Positions 43,458-53,148 of a stretch of 64,000 bases of DNA are shown in pieces (the first letter of the stretch is position 1; every line of letters begins with the position of its first letter). Both the position numbers and the translations under genes were made by a program. The DNA lies in assembly GCA_001898465.1 (NCBI GenBank), contig MKTX01000001.1, positions 372,001-436,000 of the forward strand, read 5' to 3'. The DNA is from Sphingobacteriales bacterium 39-19 (GTDB lineage: Bacteria; Bacteroidota; Bacteroidia; Chitinophagales; Chitinophagaceae). Under the pieces are notes generated by a model. It was not told the origin of the DNA. It did not search any database and saw only the letters and a program-made list of their open reading frames with translations.

Positions 43458-43889
43458 ATGGGCAAACTAAAACCGGAAGTGGATATTATACAGGATGTAT
43501 TACAGGCGGTAAAACAAGCCAAACCGGCTTCTGTATTTATCAATAGCCTGTATATTCAATATATTGAACGGGGTGGATTAAGTAAAAAACAATTAGAAGG
43601 ATTGCTTGGCCACGCATGTAAAGTTCAGGGTATACCGCCCGCTAAACTGGCCACGCTGGAAGCTATTATTTTAAAAAAACATAGCAAACAAAAATCCGAG
43701 ATTACCATTACCCGTGAAAAAAGAGAAAAAGACCCGGAGATACAATTACTTATTGATGATATTTTAAAAAAATATCCCGAACATAAAAGAGTGCTTTTTT
43801 TTAAACACAAATATGATCAATCTTTTTTTTTAAACCCGGCCGAAATTGAGGAACTGAAACGCTTTGCAAAATATTTATTGAAAAAATAG
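43458..43889 (+). CDS. Hypothetical protein
   Basis: The 143-residue, Lys-rich soluble protein has no signal peptide or membrane segment. The N-terminal half (FINSLYIQYIERGGLSKKQL) is helical. The C-terminal half reads DDILKKYPEHKRVLFFKHKY, then NPAEIEELKRFAKYLLKK. I do not recognise the family. It is convergent with the cytochrome gene, one base apart. Confidence 0.6.
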   Translation: MGKLKPEVDIIQDVLQAVKQAKPASVFINSLYIQYIERGGLSKKQLEGLLGHACKVQGIPPAKLATLEAIILKKHSKQKSEITITREKREKDPEIQLLIDDILKKYPEHKRVLFFKHKYDQSFFLNPAEIEELKRFAKYLLKK

Positions 43890-43890
43890 T

Positions 43891-44256
43891 TTATTTAGCA
43901 AATCCTCCTGCTGCCCAATTTTTTAAAATTGCAATGCTATCGGCACCTAAGGGAACATTTTTCTTTGGCATATACCCCTTTTCGCCCATTGGCAAAGAAA
44001 CACGATGAATAATTTCATCTATATTTTTTGTAATTGCATCATAATTATCGAGCGCCAGTTTTTTTCCGCCTTTAGCGGGAATATGGCAAGGAGCACAGCG
44101 GGCGGTAATGATCTCCTGCACCATTCCATGGTATGTAATATTGCTTTTAGCAGTTTCTGTATTCATAGCGGCTGTAGTTGTTTTTTTACTACTGGTACAA
44201 TAAGAAAAGAAAACAATGAGACTGATGGTTGCTATTGAGAAAATAATTTTTTTCAT
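43891..44256 (-). CDS. c-type cytochrome lipoprotein
   Basis: The 121-residue protein has a lipobox FFSYC (Cys20) and one heme-c site CAPCH at residues 54-58. A likely axial Met lies in GYMPKKN near residue 96. It is a small mono-heme electron carrier or sensor facing the periplasm. The S9 peptidase gene lies upstream with a 43-base gap; cotranscription is possible. Confidence 0.85.
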   Translation of the reverse strand: MKKIIFSIATISLIVFFSYCTSSKKTTTAAMNTETAKSNITYHGMVQEIITARCAPCHIPAKGGKKLALDNYDAITKNIDEIIHRVSLPMGEKGYMPKKNVPLGADSIAILKNWAAGGFAK

Positions 44257-44299
44257 AAAACGAAAATAATAAGAATTGATTTGAATTACTATAATGAGT

Positions 44300-46399
44300 T
44301 TATTGCATATTATATAAAGTAAAGCTCCAGATATCGGCTAGCTCTTCAATTGTTTTAGCTGTTGGTTTCCCGGCGCCATGGCCCGCTTTGCTATCGATAC
44401 GTATCAGAACGGGATTATCACAAGCCTGGTCTTTTTGCAGTGTTGCCGCAAATTTAAAAGAATGTGCAGGCACTACCCGGTCATCATGATCGGCAGTGGT
44501 TATTAATGTAGCCGGATAGCAAGTGCCCGGCTTTACATTATGGAGCGGGGAATATTTAATAAGGTATTCAAAATCTTCTTTCTTATCGCTGCTGCCATAC
44601 TCTACTGCCCAGCCCCAGCCTACTGTAAATTTATGATAACGCAACATATCCAATACCCCCACTTGCGGAATCGCCACCTTAAACAGGTCGGGCCTTTGTG
44701 TCATTACCGCTCCTACCAGTAAGCCGCCGTTACTACCCCCTCTTATGGCAAGCTTTGCAGGTGAGGTATATCTTTCTTTTATCAAATATTCTGCTGCAGC
44801 TATAAAATCATCAAACACATTTTGCTTTTTATTCAGCATGCCTGCTTTATGCCAGGCTTCGCCATATTCGCCCCCGCCCCGTATATTGGCAATGGCATAA
44901 ATACCCCCTTCTTCTAAAAAGGGTATAATAGAAATGTTGAAAGCGGGTGTGATATTAATATTAAACCCGCCATACGCATAGAGCATCGTGGGGTTATTGC
45001 CATTTAGGCTGATATCTTTTTTATGCATGATGAACATGGGTACCCGGGTACCGTCATGACTGGTATAAAAAACCTGCCTGATCTCATATTCATCTACATT
45101 AAAATTAGCTTCTGATTTTCGAAACAGGGTTGAGGTTTCACTTTTGATGTCATATTTAAAAATAGCAGGCGGGTAAATAAAAGAAGTGTAGGTATAATAA
45201 AAATAATTTTCATTTTTCTTACATCCAAAACCGGATGCCGTACCAATACCGGGCAGTTTTACCTGCTGCTCAAACTTGCCTTGCATGGAGTATTGGTTTA
45301 CCCTTGTGCTTACATCTTTTAAATAACCGGCAAACAGTTTACCGCCACCGGTACTTACAAATTCTAACAATTCTTTTTCCTCGGGTATTACGGTTACCCA
45401 GTTACCGGGCCCGGGGTTTTTGGGATCTACCAGTACCAATTTATAATTGGGCGCTTCATTATTGGTACGCAATAAAATTTTATCGCCTTCATTATCTATT
45501 ACGTCGGCATTGGTAGCAAACCCTTTTACAATTGTTGTAAAGCCATTGGCATTTTTATCGGTGAGGTCTTTTACCTTTATTTCACTGCCATCTGTTCCTT
45601 CGGAAATACCTAATATAAGAAAGCGCTCATCTTCTGTAAGCCCGGCACCTACATAACGCAGCGGGTGATCTTTATCTTCATACACTAATTTATCCTGGCT
45701 TTGTGCGGTACCTACTTTATGATAATATACTTTTTGATACTCTGTTTTTACACTGTATTTTGTTTTCTCATTTTGGGGCCTGGAGTAACCGCTATAATAA
45801 AACCCATCATCCCCCAGCCAGCTTATCCCCGAAAATTTTACATACTCAATTTTTTCATTGAGCAGTTTCCGGGTTTTAAAATCCATGATATAGATCTCCT
45901 GCCAATCGCTGCCCGATGCAGCTACAGAATAGGCAAAATATTTTTGATTTTTTGAAAATGAAGTTGCCTGCAAGGCTACCGTACCATCGGCAGACATTTT
46001 ATTGGGATCCAGCAGAACCTGGGGTTCACCTTCTTCCCCCTTTTGTACATATAAAACGGCCTGGTTTTGTAAACCATCATTTTTAAAAAATAAAAGATAA
46101 TCGCCATGCAGGGATGGGGCTGAATATTTTGGATAATTCCAAAGTTCAGTTAGCCGGTTTTTGATCTTTTCCCTAAATGGAATTTTATCAAGGTAAGCAT
46201 GCGTTACTGCATTTTGTTTTTTTACCCAGGCTTCGGTATTTTTCGCCGTATCGTTTTCTAACCAACGGTAGGGGTCTTTTACTTCTCTTCCAAAATAATT
46301 ATCAGATTGGTTGCCTCTTTCTGTAACCGGGTAATTCATTTTCTGTGCCATTGTATCTAAGGAAAACAGGGAAAGACATACTAAAATAAATGCTTTCAT
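44300..46399 (-). CDS. Prolyl oligopeptidase family serine peptidase (S9A)
   Basis: The 699-residue protein has a signal peptide (ILVCLSLFSLDTMAQ), a seven-bladed propeller and the alpha/beta-hydrolase domain. The catalytic residues are Ser in GGSNGGLL near 554, Asp in TADHDDRVVPAHS and His in KAGHGAGKPT. PYRWLEND near residue 43 is typical of prolyl oligopeptidase. It cleaves after Pro in short peptides. It is one of two S9 enzymes in the window. Confidence 0.92.
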   Translation of the reverse strand: MKAFILVCLSLFSLDTMAQKMNYPVTERGNQSDNYFGREVKDPYRWLENDTAKNTEAWVKKQNAVTHAYLDKIPFREKIKNRLTELWNYPKYSAPSLHGDYLLFFKNDGLQNQAVLYVQKGEEGEPQVLLDPNKMSADGTVALQATSFSKNQKYFAYSVAASGSDWQEIYIMDFKTRKLLNEKIEYVKFSGISWLGDDGFYYSGYSRPQNEKTKYSVKTEYQKVYYHKVGTAQSQDKLVYEDKDHPLRYVGAGLTEDERFLILGISEGTDGSEIKVKDLTDKNANGFTTIVKGFATNADVIDNEGDKILLRTNNEAPNYKLVLVDPKNPGPGNWVTVIPEEKELLEFVSTGGGKLFAGYLKDVSTRVNQYSMQGKFEQQVKLPGIGTASGFGCKKNENYFYYTYTSFIYPPAIFKYDIKSETSTLFRKSEANFNVDEYEIRQVFYTSHDGTRVPMFIMHKKDISLNGNNPTMLYAYGGFNINITPAFNISIIPFLEEGGIYAIANIRGGGEYGEAWHKAGMLNKKQNVFDDFIAAAEYLIKERYTSPAKLAIRGGSNGGLLVGAVMTQRPDLFKVAIPQVGVLDMLRYHKFTVGWGWAVEYGSSDKKEDFEYLIKYSPLHNVKPGTCYPATLITTADHDDRVVPAHSFKFAATLQKDQACDNPVLIRIDSKAGHGAGKPTAKTIEELADIWSFTLYNMQ

Positions 46400-46599
46400 T
46401 TGTATTTAAAATTTGAACAGTAAAGATAGTTTAAGATTTGCAAAATATTTCATGGCAGCAAACCCGGTAAAAGAGGTGCTAATTTTAAGGCCTTGCCGCT
46501 ATCCGGGGTACGCCGATTATTCCTGTTCCGGGTAAGCAGGCGCCTTCTTATAAAAAAGCTATAATGGAAATAACTTAATTATCTTTTTTTACCGGTGGG

Positions 46600-48240
46600 T
46601 TATTGAGCCCATACATTTTTCCCGTTTATATAAACTGCTTTTACTTGAGTATGTAAAATCGCCTGCTCATTACAGTTCATCAAGTCGGTATCCAATATGA
46701 TAAAATCGGCAGCTTTGCCTTTTTGGAGACTGCCTTTTTCTTTTTCCTGGAATGCGGCTTTCGCTGCCCAAATCGTCATGCCCCGTATGGCTTCCTGGCG
46801 GGTAAGCGCTTCTTCTTTTTGAAACCCAACCGGCGGAAATCCTTTAGCATCCTGCCTTACCACGGCTGCAAAAAATGTTTTAATGGGGCTGATATCTTCT
46901 ACCGGGAAATCGGTGCCCAGTGGTTGCCAGCCATTTTGTACCAGCAAAGATTTATAGGCATACGCATATTTCATACGTTGCGGGCCAAGCCTTGTTTCGG
47001 CCCAATACATATCGCTGGTTGCATGGGTGGGTTGTACCGATGGGATAATGGAATAATCTTTAAAATAATGAAAATCGGCGCTATCTAAAATTTGTGCATG
47101 TTCTATTCTCCAGCGTTTATCATTTTTCTCTTTTAAAACTTCGGCATATATTTTTAATAGTTCCCGGTTGCCGCTATCACCTATAGCATGGGTACACATT
47201 TGCAGGTTACTATTTATTAATACTGCTGCAGCATGTTTAAAATGAGCCGGGCTGCTTAATAAAAAGCCATACCAGCCGGGCTTATCGGTATAAGGTTGTA
47301 AAAGACAGGCGCCCCGGGAGCCGAGCGCCCCATCGGCATAAAATTTAAAACCGCCTACAGATATCAAGCCATTGGTATACCTGCCTTTCTTTACCCATTT
47401 ATGGTAGATGGTAGAATCATCACTGAGCAATGCAAATACTTTCATCTGCAATTTTTGTTGAGCTTGCGCTTCTTCCAGTAAGGCTAAGGTGTGTTCACTA
47501 ATTCCGCAATCCTGCACACCCGTAAGGCCATCGGCAAAACATTTTTGCTGCAACCGGCTGAAATATGCAATGGCCAGCGAGTCGCTTATTTGCGGGATCT
47601 TCTGTTCTACCAAATACATCGCATTATCAATAAGCATCCCGGTAAGCTTTCCATTTTTTATTTCTATTTCTCCGCCTTCTATTTTAGTTGTGCTATTTAC
47701 CCCGGCTATATCCAATGCTTTTTGATTGGCAATGGCAGCATGGCCATCTAATCTTTTTAAAAATACCGGCCTGCCGGGAAACAGGCTATCCAGTTTTTTT
47801 TTATCAGGAAATTCTTTTATTGCCCAATCATTTTGATCCCAGCCCCGGCCATACAACCATTCCATGGGGGCCGTTTTACTATAATGCACCAGGGTATCTA
47901 AAATTTGTTGCCAGCTTTCTGTACCGGTAAGTACACATTTCCAGCCATCGGTTGCATATCCTGTAAAATGGCAATGCGCATCAATAAACCCGGGGAAAAT
48001 AGTTTTACCGGCTGCATTTATTTCATTACCCGATTCATATTTTTTTAAAATTTCTTCGTTGCTACCTGTTTCTATTATTTTACCATTATCTATTGCCATG
48101 GCTTCTGCCTCGCTAAACCGATCATCTACCGTATAAATTTTTGCATGATGCACAATGAGTGAAACTTTTTGCCGGAATTTACAAGATTGAAATGCGCTGA
48201 AAAAAAGAAAGCCGGCAACAAGAAAGAGAAATTGTTTCAT
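46600..48240 (-). CDS. Amidohydrolase (YtcJ-like), lipoprotein
   Basis: The 546-residue lipoprotein (lipobox FQSC) is an Amidohydro_3 family metal hydrolase. It has VHHAKIYTVDDRFSEAEAMA at the N-terminal beta domain, DAHCHF as the first metal motif near residue 88, CTHAIGDSGNRE, RIEHAQI, and GTDFPVEDISPIKTFFAAVV near the C-terminus. Substrates in this family are varied (N-acyl amino acids, imidazolones); the specificity cannot be given. It is a single gene. Confidence 0.87.
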   Translation of the reverse strand: MKQFLFLVAGFLFFSAFQSCKFRQKVSLIVHHAKIYTVDDRFSEAEAMAIDNGKIIETGSNEEILKKYESGNEINAAGKTIFPGFIDAHCHFTGYATDGWKCVLTGTESWQQILDTLVHYSKTAPMEWLYGRGWDQNDWAIKEFPDKKKLDSLFPGRPVFLKRLDGHAAIANQKALDIAGVNSTTKIEGGEIEIKNGKLTGMLIDNAMYLVEQKIPQISDSLAIAYFSRLQQKCFADGLTGVQDCGISEHTLALLEEAQAQQKLQMKVFALLSDDSTIYHKWVKKGRYTNGLISVGGFKFYADGALGSRGACLLQPYTDKPGWYGFLLSSPAHFKHAAAVLINSNLQMCTHAIGDSGNRELLKIYAEVLKEKNDKRWRIEHAQILDSADFHYFKDYSIIPSVQPTHATSDMYWAETRLGPQRMKYAYAYKSLLVQNGWQPLGTDFPVEDISPIKTFFAAVVRQDAKGFPPVGFQKEEALTRQEAIRGMTIWAAKAAFQEKEKGSLQKGKAADFIILDTDLMNCNEQAILHTQVKAVYINGKNVWAQ

Positions 48241-48293
48241 AAATGCATAATTAAGATAATGGCTTACAAAGATAAGCGGGCAAAAATGAGATT

Positions 48294-48336
48294 AAAAAAA
48301 ATCGCATAAATCTCTTTATGCGATGATTATTTTTTT
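48294..48336 (-). terminator. Bidirectional terminator
   Basis: ATCGCATAAA/TTTATGCGAT is a perfect 10-bp stem with loop TCTC. On the minus strand eight U follow; on the plus strand a T-rich stretch follows. It mainly serves the 48386-48712 gene. Confidence 0.8.
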
Positions 48337-48385
48337 ATGACAGAAGGTTCTTATTCCCTGTATACAACGGAACCGGTGGCGCCGG

Positions 48386-48712
48386 TTAATTATAAGAAGT
48401 ATAAATTAAAAATACAGAAGGATGTATGGAATACGGGTTATTGACAGAGTGGCGCATTTCGCCCAGGCGTAAATAAAGCAGGTTATTCCCTTGTTCTACT
48501 TCCCATAAAGTAAGGGGTAGGCCATCCAGCCCGTTCTCACTAATTTGAGGAAGCATTTCGGGGAGCAGGCCATTCCAGCATAGTTCTGCAATTAAATCGG
48601 GTTGTGAAAGTTTTTTTATTTCACTCTTTGATGATTTTTCGCAAATTTCCTGTTTAAAAAAGCGAGCGTGCATATTTAACAGCATCTCCTGGTTTTGTAT
48701 TACTTTTTTCAT
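48386..48712 (-). CDS. Hypothetical protein
   Basis: The 108-residue protein starts MKKVIQNQEMLLNMHARFFK and includes AELCWNGLLPEMLPQISENG and WEVEQGNNLLYLRLGEMRHS. No signal peptide or known domain. It looks like a small conserved soluble protein. It ends at a strong terminator. The 225 bases upstream (48713-48937) hold nothing I recognise. Confidence 0.55.
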   Translation of the reverse strand: MKKVIQNQEMLLNMHARFFKQEICEKSSKSEIKKLSQPDLIAELCWNGLLPEMLPQISENGLDGLPLTLWEVEQGNNLLYLRLGEMRHSVNNPYSIHPSVFLIYTSYN

Positions 48713-48937
48713 GGCTTTACTTTTTTGGATGTACTTATTAGATGCTGAATAAGGGTTTCGGTGATACCGTAATTCTATAAAATATTGTTAAGCCCCCGGA
48801 GCCTTGCCCTTATCCTTTTTATAAAACAATTGCACCCGGCCTTTTTTATGAAACGAACTAGTTTTAAATTTATTTTGGAATACCCATAGATTGTGCAACC
48901 TTTGAAAGCTATTTGCCCCGGCAAATAAACCGTTTGT

Positions 48938-49552
48938 ATGAGTACCATTATTATTGCCAGTTTTTTAATAAGTTTATTGCATGCTCTTATTCCCAGCCAT
49001 TGGTTGCCTGTACTGGCTATTGGCCGTAAAGAAAATTGGAGTTTACCGCAAACCATAAAAATTACATTTATTGCGGGGCTGGCCCATGTGGTTAGTACCG
49101 TAATTATTGGTTTTATATTAGGGTATGTAGGCGCCAGTATGCAGGCCTATGCCGACTATTTTACAAGATTAGTGGCGCCGGGCATCTTAATTTTACTGGG
49201 ATTTTATTTTATACAACAACACTATAAGCATCATCATTTTCACTTAAATGAAAAAAAGATGATCGGCCGAAGTACTTCTAAAATTATTTGGGCATTGGTG
49301 ATTGCCATGTTTCTGTCTCCCTGTATGGAAATAGAAGCGTATTTCTTTTTAGCAGGTACGTATGGGTTTTGGTTTTCGGCGGCCATTGCTTTCATGTATG
49401 CCGTGGTTACACTTACCGGTATGATGATTTGGATTACGGTTGCCTACAAGGGTATGCTAAAATTAAACTGGCATAGCCTGGAGCACAATGCCGGTATTAT
49501 TACCGGTGGCATTTTAATTATTACCGGTATTATTACATTTTTTATTCATTAA
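48938..49552 (+). CDS. NicO/RcnA-like membrane protein, possible metal transporter
   Basis: The 204-residue protein has about six membrane helices. The first carries LLHALIPSHWLP, like the HAxxPDH motif of NicO-type Ni/Co transporters, and the next has LAHVVSTVIIGF. A His-rich loop (HYKHHHFHLNE near residue 90) could bind metal. FLSPCMEIEAYFF starts a later helix. A transport role is inferred. A 60-base degraded copy of its 3' end lies 500 bases downstream. Confidence 0.6.
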   Translation: MSTIIIASFLISLLHALIPSHWLPVLAIGRKENWSLPQTIKITFIAGLAHVVSTVIIGFILGYVGASMQAYADYFTRLVAPGILILLGFYFIQQHYKHHHFHLNEKKMIGRSTSKIIWALVIAMFLSPCMEIEAYFFLAGTYGFWFSAAIAFMYAVVTLTGMMIWITVAYKGMLKLNWHSLEHNAGIITGGILIITGIITFFIH

Positions 49553-50056
49553 TACAGAACCTTTCTAATTGAATGGGCGGGGCACCCGGTTATATGTCGC
49601 CGATATTTTTATATTAATTACCTGTACAGCATAAAATTACTGCCAAGGAGTGTTTTTTGTGCGGGGTTAAAATTATAAATTTATGTGTACCCCCTGCATG
49701 GATATATACGAGAGATTTTTCACAGCTTAATGAATTATAAAATATATTAAATACCCCAAAGCAGAATGCTGGGTTTCTAATCCCGCAGTATTATGAAGTT
49801 GTAAGTAATGAAAAAACCATTCTTACATTAATAGTGAATACTGAGATCGTTTATAAAGCAGGTATAAATTAACTGACATAGAATATTTAACACAGTAATG
49901 TTCTATCACAAATAATGAAGTTGTAAGAAACTCTACCGAAACGCTTTAATTATTGAAGGGTTAAGCGGAACAAAACAACGGAATGAAAATATTAAGTTAC
50001 GAAATTACTAGCTTTCACAGCCCACCAAGCAACAATAATTTAACTTTAGATGTCAT
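49553..50056. other. Long non-coding spacer
   Basis: About 500 AT-rich bases with no frame that reads as protein. The motif ATGAAGTTGTAAG occurs twice (about 49793 and 49916). It lies between the NicO-like gene and the degraded copy of its 3' end, so it may be what remains of a duplicated gene. Confidence 0.4.
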
Positions 50057-50116
50057 AAAATTAAACTAGCATAGCCTGGTGCACAATACCGGTATTATTA
50101 CATTTTTTATTCATTA
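50057..50116 (+). repeat. Degraded copy of the NicO-like gene 3' end
   Basis: This matches 49459-49551 with a few substitutions, but it lacks 33 bases between two CCGGTATTATTA repeats found in the original. Its right end overlaps the stop region of the DinB-like gene. Confidence 0.8.
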
Positions 50117-50595
50117 TACCCGGTTGCCGGCCATAATTTAAATTGCCTTAAATGATGGGTTACATGCTTGTAATGCAATAATACCCACTCATGTACTGTA
50201 AGCATCCCAAATACAGGATGCAAGGTTTGTGCCCCAGTATGTTCATTAAAATAATTAAAAAAATCCTGAACGGATCGTTCCAGTTTTTTCTTGGCAGCTT
50301 CTAAATCAGCGATACGCAATGGCATGGGCTTTTCACCCAAAACTCCCGTGGGTGCTTTTGTGTTTTCTCTAAAAGGTTTATCGCTGTATAAAAATTCTTT
50401 GTAACGGGGTAAATGCTCTTTGGGTATGGCCAGGTCAAAATGTATTTTAGCAGAAGACACATCAAAAAAATCAGCCAGGTGCTCTACCATTTCCTGGGGT
50501 TTCATTACACCCCATATTCCCTCGTCTTTTTTTGTTAGGGGTTCCAGGCAATGAAACATGCCCTCTTTTAAAAATTGATATTTCTCAATTTCCAT
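50107..50595 (-). CDS. DinB-like / DUF1569 four-helix protein
   Basis: The 162-residue protein has the pattern of the DinB superfamily: KPQEMVEHLADFFDVSS with one His and LTVHEWVLLHYKHVTHHLRQF with several more near residues 130-150, forming a potential metal site in a four-helix bundle. It follows adk by 6 bases, so it is probably cotranscribed with it. The biochemical role is unknown. Its last codons lie within the duplicated NicO-like segment, so its C-terminus may have been altered. Confidence 0.7.
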   Translation of the reverse strand: MEIEKYQFLKEGMFHCLEPLTKKDEGIWGVMKPQEMVEHLADFFDVSSAKIHFDLAIPKEHLPRYKEFLYSDKPFRENTKAPTGVLGEKPMPLRIADLEAAKKKLERSVQDFFNYFNEHTGAQTLHPVFGMLTVHEWVLLHYKHVTHHLRQFKLWPATGYNE

Positions 50596-50601
50596 AGGTA
50601 G

Positions 50602-51192
50602 TCATTTTTCATGCATCAGCATACGGCGATCAATTTCTGCGGCAAGCCGGTTAAATATTTCGGTCACCGTGCCTTCGCCCTGTATCATTACTACTTTATT
50701 AAATCGCCTGTAGTAATCTGCTACGGCTGCCGTTTTGTTATGATATTCTGCAATCCGGGCCCGGATAACGATCTCATTGGTATCATCACTCCGGCCGCTG
50801 GTTTCTCCTCTTTTAATTAAGCGCTTTACCAGTTCTTCCTCGCTTACTTCCAATGCCAGCATTACGGCAACAGGCGCATTCTTAAAATCAAGCAACTTAT
50901 CCAGCGCTTCTGCCTGCGCCGGGGTACGGGGAAACCCATCGAATAAAAAGCCGGGTATGTCTTTATTTTCATCTAAAGCAGAACTTATCATACCAATCAC
51001 CACTTCATCGGGTACCAACTGGCCTTTATCCATAAACTTCCTGGCCTCGATGCCCAATGGGGTTTTGCTATTGATTTCAGAACGGAGCAAATCACCGGTA
51101 CTTAAATGCTTTAACCCGTAACGGGCAATTAATTTTTCACTTTGCGTCCCTTTCCCACTTCCCGGAGGGCCAAATAGTATAAGATTGAACAT
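50602..51192 (-). CDS. adk: Adenylate kinase
   Basis: The 196-residue kinase interconverts AMP, ADP and ATP. It starts MFNLILFGPPGSGKGTQ with the P-loop, has LSTGDLLRSEI and FDGFPRTPAQAEAL for AMP binding, and a short LID (KRGETSGRSDD), so it is the short-lid type. ATG 51192 is chosen; nine extra codons to 51219 would precede the conserved start. A TAACTTTG box lies 43 bases upstream at 51236-51243. Confidence 0.96.
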   Translation of the reverse strand: MFNLILFGPPGSGKGTQSEKLIARYGLKHLSTGDLLRSEINSKTPLGIEARKFMDKGQLVPDEVVIGMISSALDENKDIPGFLFDGFPRTPAQAEALDKLLDFKNAPVAVMLALEVSEEELVKRLIKRGETSGRSDDTNEIVIRARIAEYHNKTAAVADYYRRFNKVVMIQGEGTVTEIFNRLAAEIDRRMLMHEK

Positions 51193-51235
51193 AGGCAATG
51201 AGTAAATTATATGTGCCAAAAAATGTTTTGATGCA

Positions 51236-51243
51236 CAAAGTTA
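51236..51243 (-). promoter_or_regulatory. -7 box (TAACTTTG) of adk
   Basis: An exact TAnnTTTG match on the minus strand, 43 bases before the adk ATG. No clear -33 TTG at normal spacing. Confidence 0.45.
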
Positions 51244-51470
51244 AAAAAGCAAATTTATATTCGCCCTTACCATAAAGCGGCTATTCTCTATTTTTAAAAA
51301 AGGTAAATATAATATACCTTCTTTAAATGTAAATAATAAATGAGCCATATCTAAAAAACCAATGCAGGGGCAGCACTATATGATATTGTATAAAAAGGCG
51401 CTGTTTTGCCATTAGGGCTTAAAAACTTAAATTTGGCGTTCATAGTCCTTTTAAATCTGTAAATAAAAAT

Positions 51471-52736
51471 ATGGGTAAAATAAAACTTAGCCGGCTGGCA
51501 GAAACCCTTATTGCGTCGGAGATTGTACGATTGGGTGCCACTATAAAAGAAAAAATAAGAAAGGGCGCCCACATCTATAATTATACCATTGGGGATTTTG
51601 ATTCCACTCAATTTCCCATTCCGGCTCTTTTGCAGGATGAAATTGTAAAAGCCTATACCCAGGGGTATACCACCTACCCTGCTGCCGAAGGCGAACTGGT
51701 ATTACGCAATGCCGTGAGCGTTTTTATTGAACACAAATTAAATATGCACTACGACCCCTCTGAAATTTTAATAGCAGCAGGCGGCCGGCCGTTGATATAT
51801 GCTTTATACAGAACGATTGTAGATAAGGGCGATAAAGTGATTTACCCCGTACCCAGCTGGAATAATAATCATTACGTTCATTTTACCGGCGGCGAACACG
51901 TAGTTGTGAAAGCTACTGCCGAAAATAATTTTATGCCTACGGCAGATCAAATAAGGCCCTTTGTAAAAGATGCCACTCTCATCTCTGTTTGCTCTCCATT
52001 AAATCCCACAGGAACCGTTTTTACTAAAACAGAATTAGAAAAAATATGCGATTTAATACTGGAAGAAAATGAAAGGAGGCAGGAGGGTGAGAAAAAACTA
52101 TACCTCATGTATGACCAAATGTACTGGACACTTACATTTGGCGAAACCATTCATTACAACCCGGTTTCAGTAAGGCCAAAAATGAAAGACTATTGTATTT
52201 TTATAGATGGTATAAGTAAATCATTTGCCGCTACCGGCGTAAGGGTAGGCTGGGCATTGGGCCCCAAAGCGGTAATAGAAAAAATGCGCTCGCTCAACAG
52301 CCATGTAGGATCCTGGGCGCCCATGGCAGAGCAACATGCAACTGCCGCTTTTTTAAATAATCAAAAAGAAGTTGATGATTATCTTACCCATAATAAAAAG
52401 GAAATTGAATACCGGCTAAATGCGATTTACAATGCCGTGCATAAACTAAAAGAGGAGGGGCTGCCTATTGATGCAATACCTCCGCAAGCCGCCATATACC
52501 TTACGCTGCATATTGATTTAAAAGGTAAAACAACGGCCCAGGGAAAAAAGATCATGAGCCAGGAAGAAGTAACGGAATACCTGCTTAACGAAGCAAAACT
52601 GGCGCTGGTACCTTTTCATTCTTTTGGTGCAGATAACGAAAGTTGCTGGTATCGCTTAAGTGTGGGCTGTTGTAAAAAAGAAGACATCCCCGTAATTACA
52701 GGGTTATTAAAAAATGCGCTGGAAAAACTGTCCTGA
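51471..52736 (+). CDS. PLP-dependent aminotransferase (class I/II)
   Basis: The 421-residue enzyme is a fold-type I aminotransferase. It has PLNPTGTVFTKTELEKICDL, YDQMYWTL with the PLP-contacting Asp/Tyr, and the Schiff-base Lys in DGISKSFAATGVRVGWALGP. It resembles Bacteroidota aspartate aminotransferases; the substrate is not proven. A clean terminator follows. Confidence 0.9.
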   Translation: MGKIKLSRLAETLIASEIVRLGATIKEKIRKGAHIYNYTIGDFDSTQFPIPALLQDEIVKAYTQGYTTYPAAEGELVLRNAVSVFIEHKLNMHYDPSEILIAAGGRPLIYALYRTIVDKGDKVIYPVPSWNNNHYVHFTGGEHVVVKATAENNFMPTADQIRPFVKDATLISVCSPLNPTGTVFTKTELEKICDLILEENERRQEGEKKLYLMYDQMYWTLTFGETIHYNPVSVRPKMKDYCIFIDGISKSFAATGVRVGWALGPKAVIEKMRSLNSHVGSWAPMAEQHATAAFLNNQKEVDDYLTHNKKEIEYRLNAIYNAVHKLKEEGLPIDAIPPQAAIYLTLHIDLKGKTTAQGKKIMSQEEVTEYLLNEAKLALVPFHSFGADNESCWYRLSVGCCKKEDIPVITGLLKNALEKLS

Positions 52737-52747
52737 ATGTATTAAGT

Positions 52748-52778
52748 AAAGGCAACTCCAAAAAGAGTTGCCTTTTTT
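52748..52778 (+). terminator. Intrinsic terminator of the aminotransferase gene
   Basis: GGCAACTC/GAGTTGCC stem extended by AAA/TTT, 6-base loop, six T. Confidence 0.9.
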
Positions 52779-52803
52779 AAACAACAACAATAACGAACAA
52801 GCT

Positions 52804-53109
52804 TTAATTTCTAACCATGCCGTTATGCTTTTTCCGGTAAATGGCATAATCGGTGGCTCTTTTATCTCTTTTCATTTTCTTTCTTTCTTTACAGGTAACT
52901 TTCCCATCGGCTCTTGCCAATTGTTTGTCTTTTTTAATTGCCCTTTCTTTTTTTAATAAAAGGGCTGTTTCTTTATGGGTAAGTGCACCGCTGTGTACGC
53001 CTTGCCTGATCCTTTGCTTATCGGTATGGGCATAATATGGCTGGGCTTGTGCAGCAGAAAAAAGAATAAAGGCTAAAGCCAGCATGGCTGCAGGTTTGAG
53101 TGTTTTCAT
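52804..53109 (-). CDS. Small secreted basic protein
   Basis: The 101-residue protein has a signal peptide (LALAFILFSAAQAQ) and a Lys/Arg-rich helical body: RIRQGVHSGALTHKETALLL, then KKERAIKKDKQLARADGKVT. The repeated G-x-LT-KE pattern resembles the short helical motif of other Bacteroidota secreted proteins; no function is known to me. Confidence 0.6.
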   Translation of the reverse strand: MKTLKPAAMLALAFILFSAAQAQPYYAHTDKQRIRQGVHSGALTHKETALLLKKERAIKKDKQLARADGKVTCKERKKMKRDKRATDYAIYRKKHNGMVRN

Positions 53110-53148
53110 AAAAACTTATTTTACGGTTTATATATTGTAGTTTCCCTG

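Noticed and set aside
51270..51340. Hairpin AAGGTA...TACCTT upstream of the aminotransferase as a riboswitch
   Set aside because: Too short and AT-rich, with no known riboswitch core.
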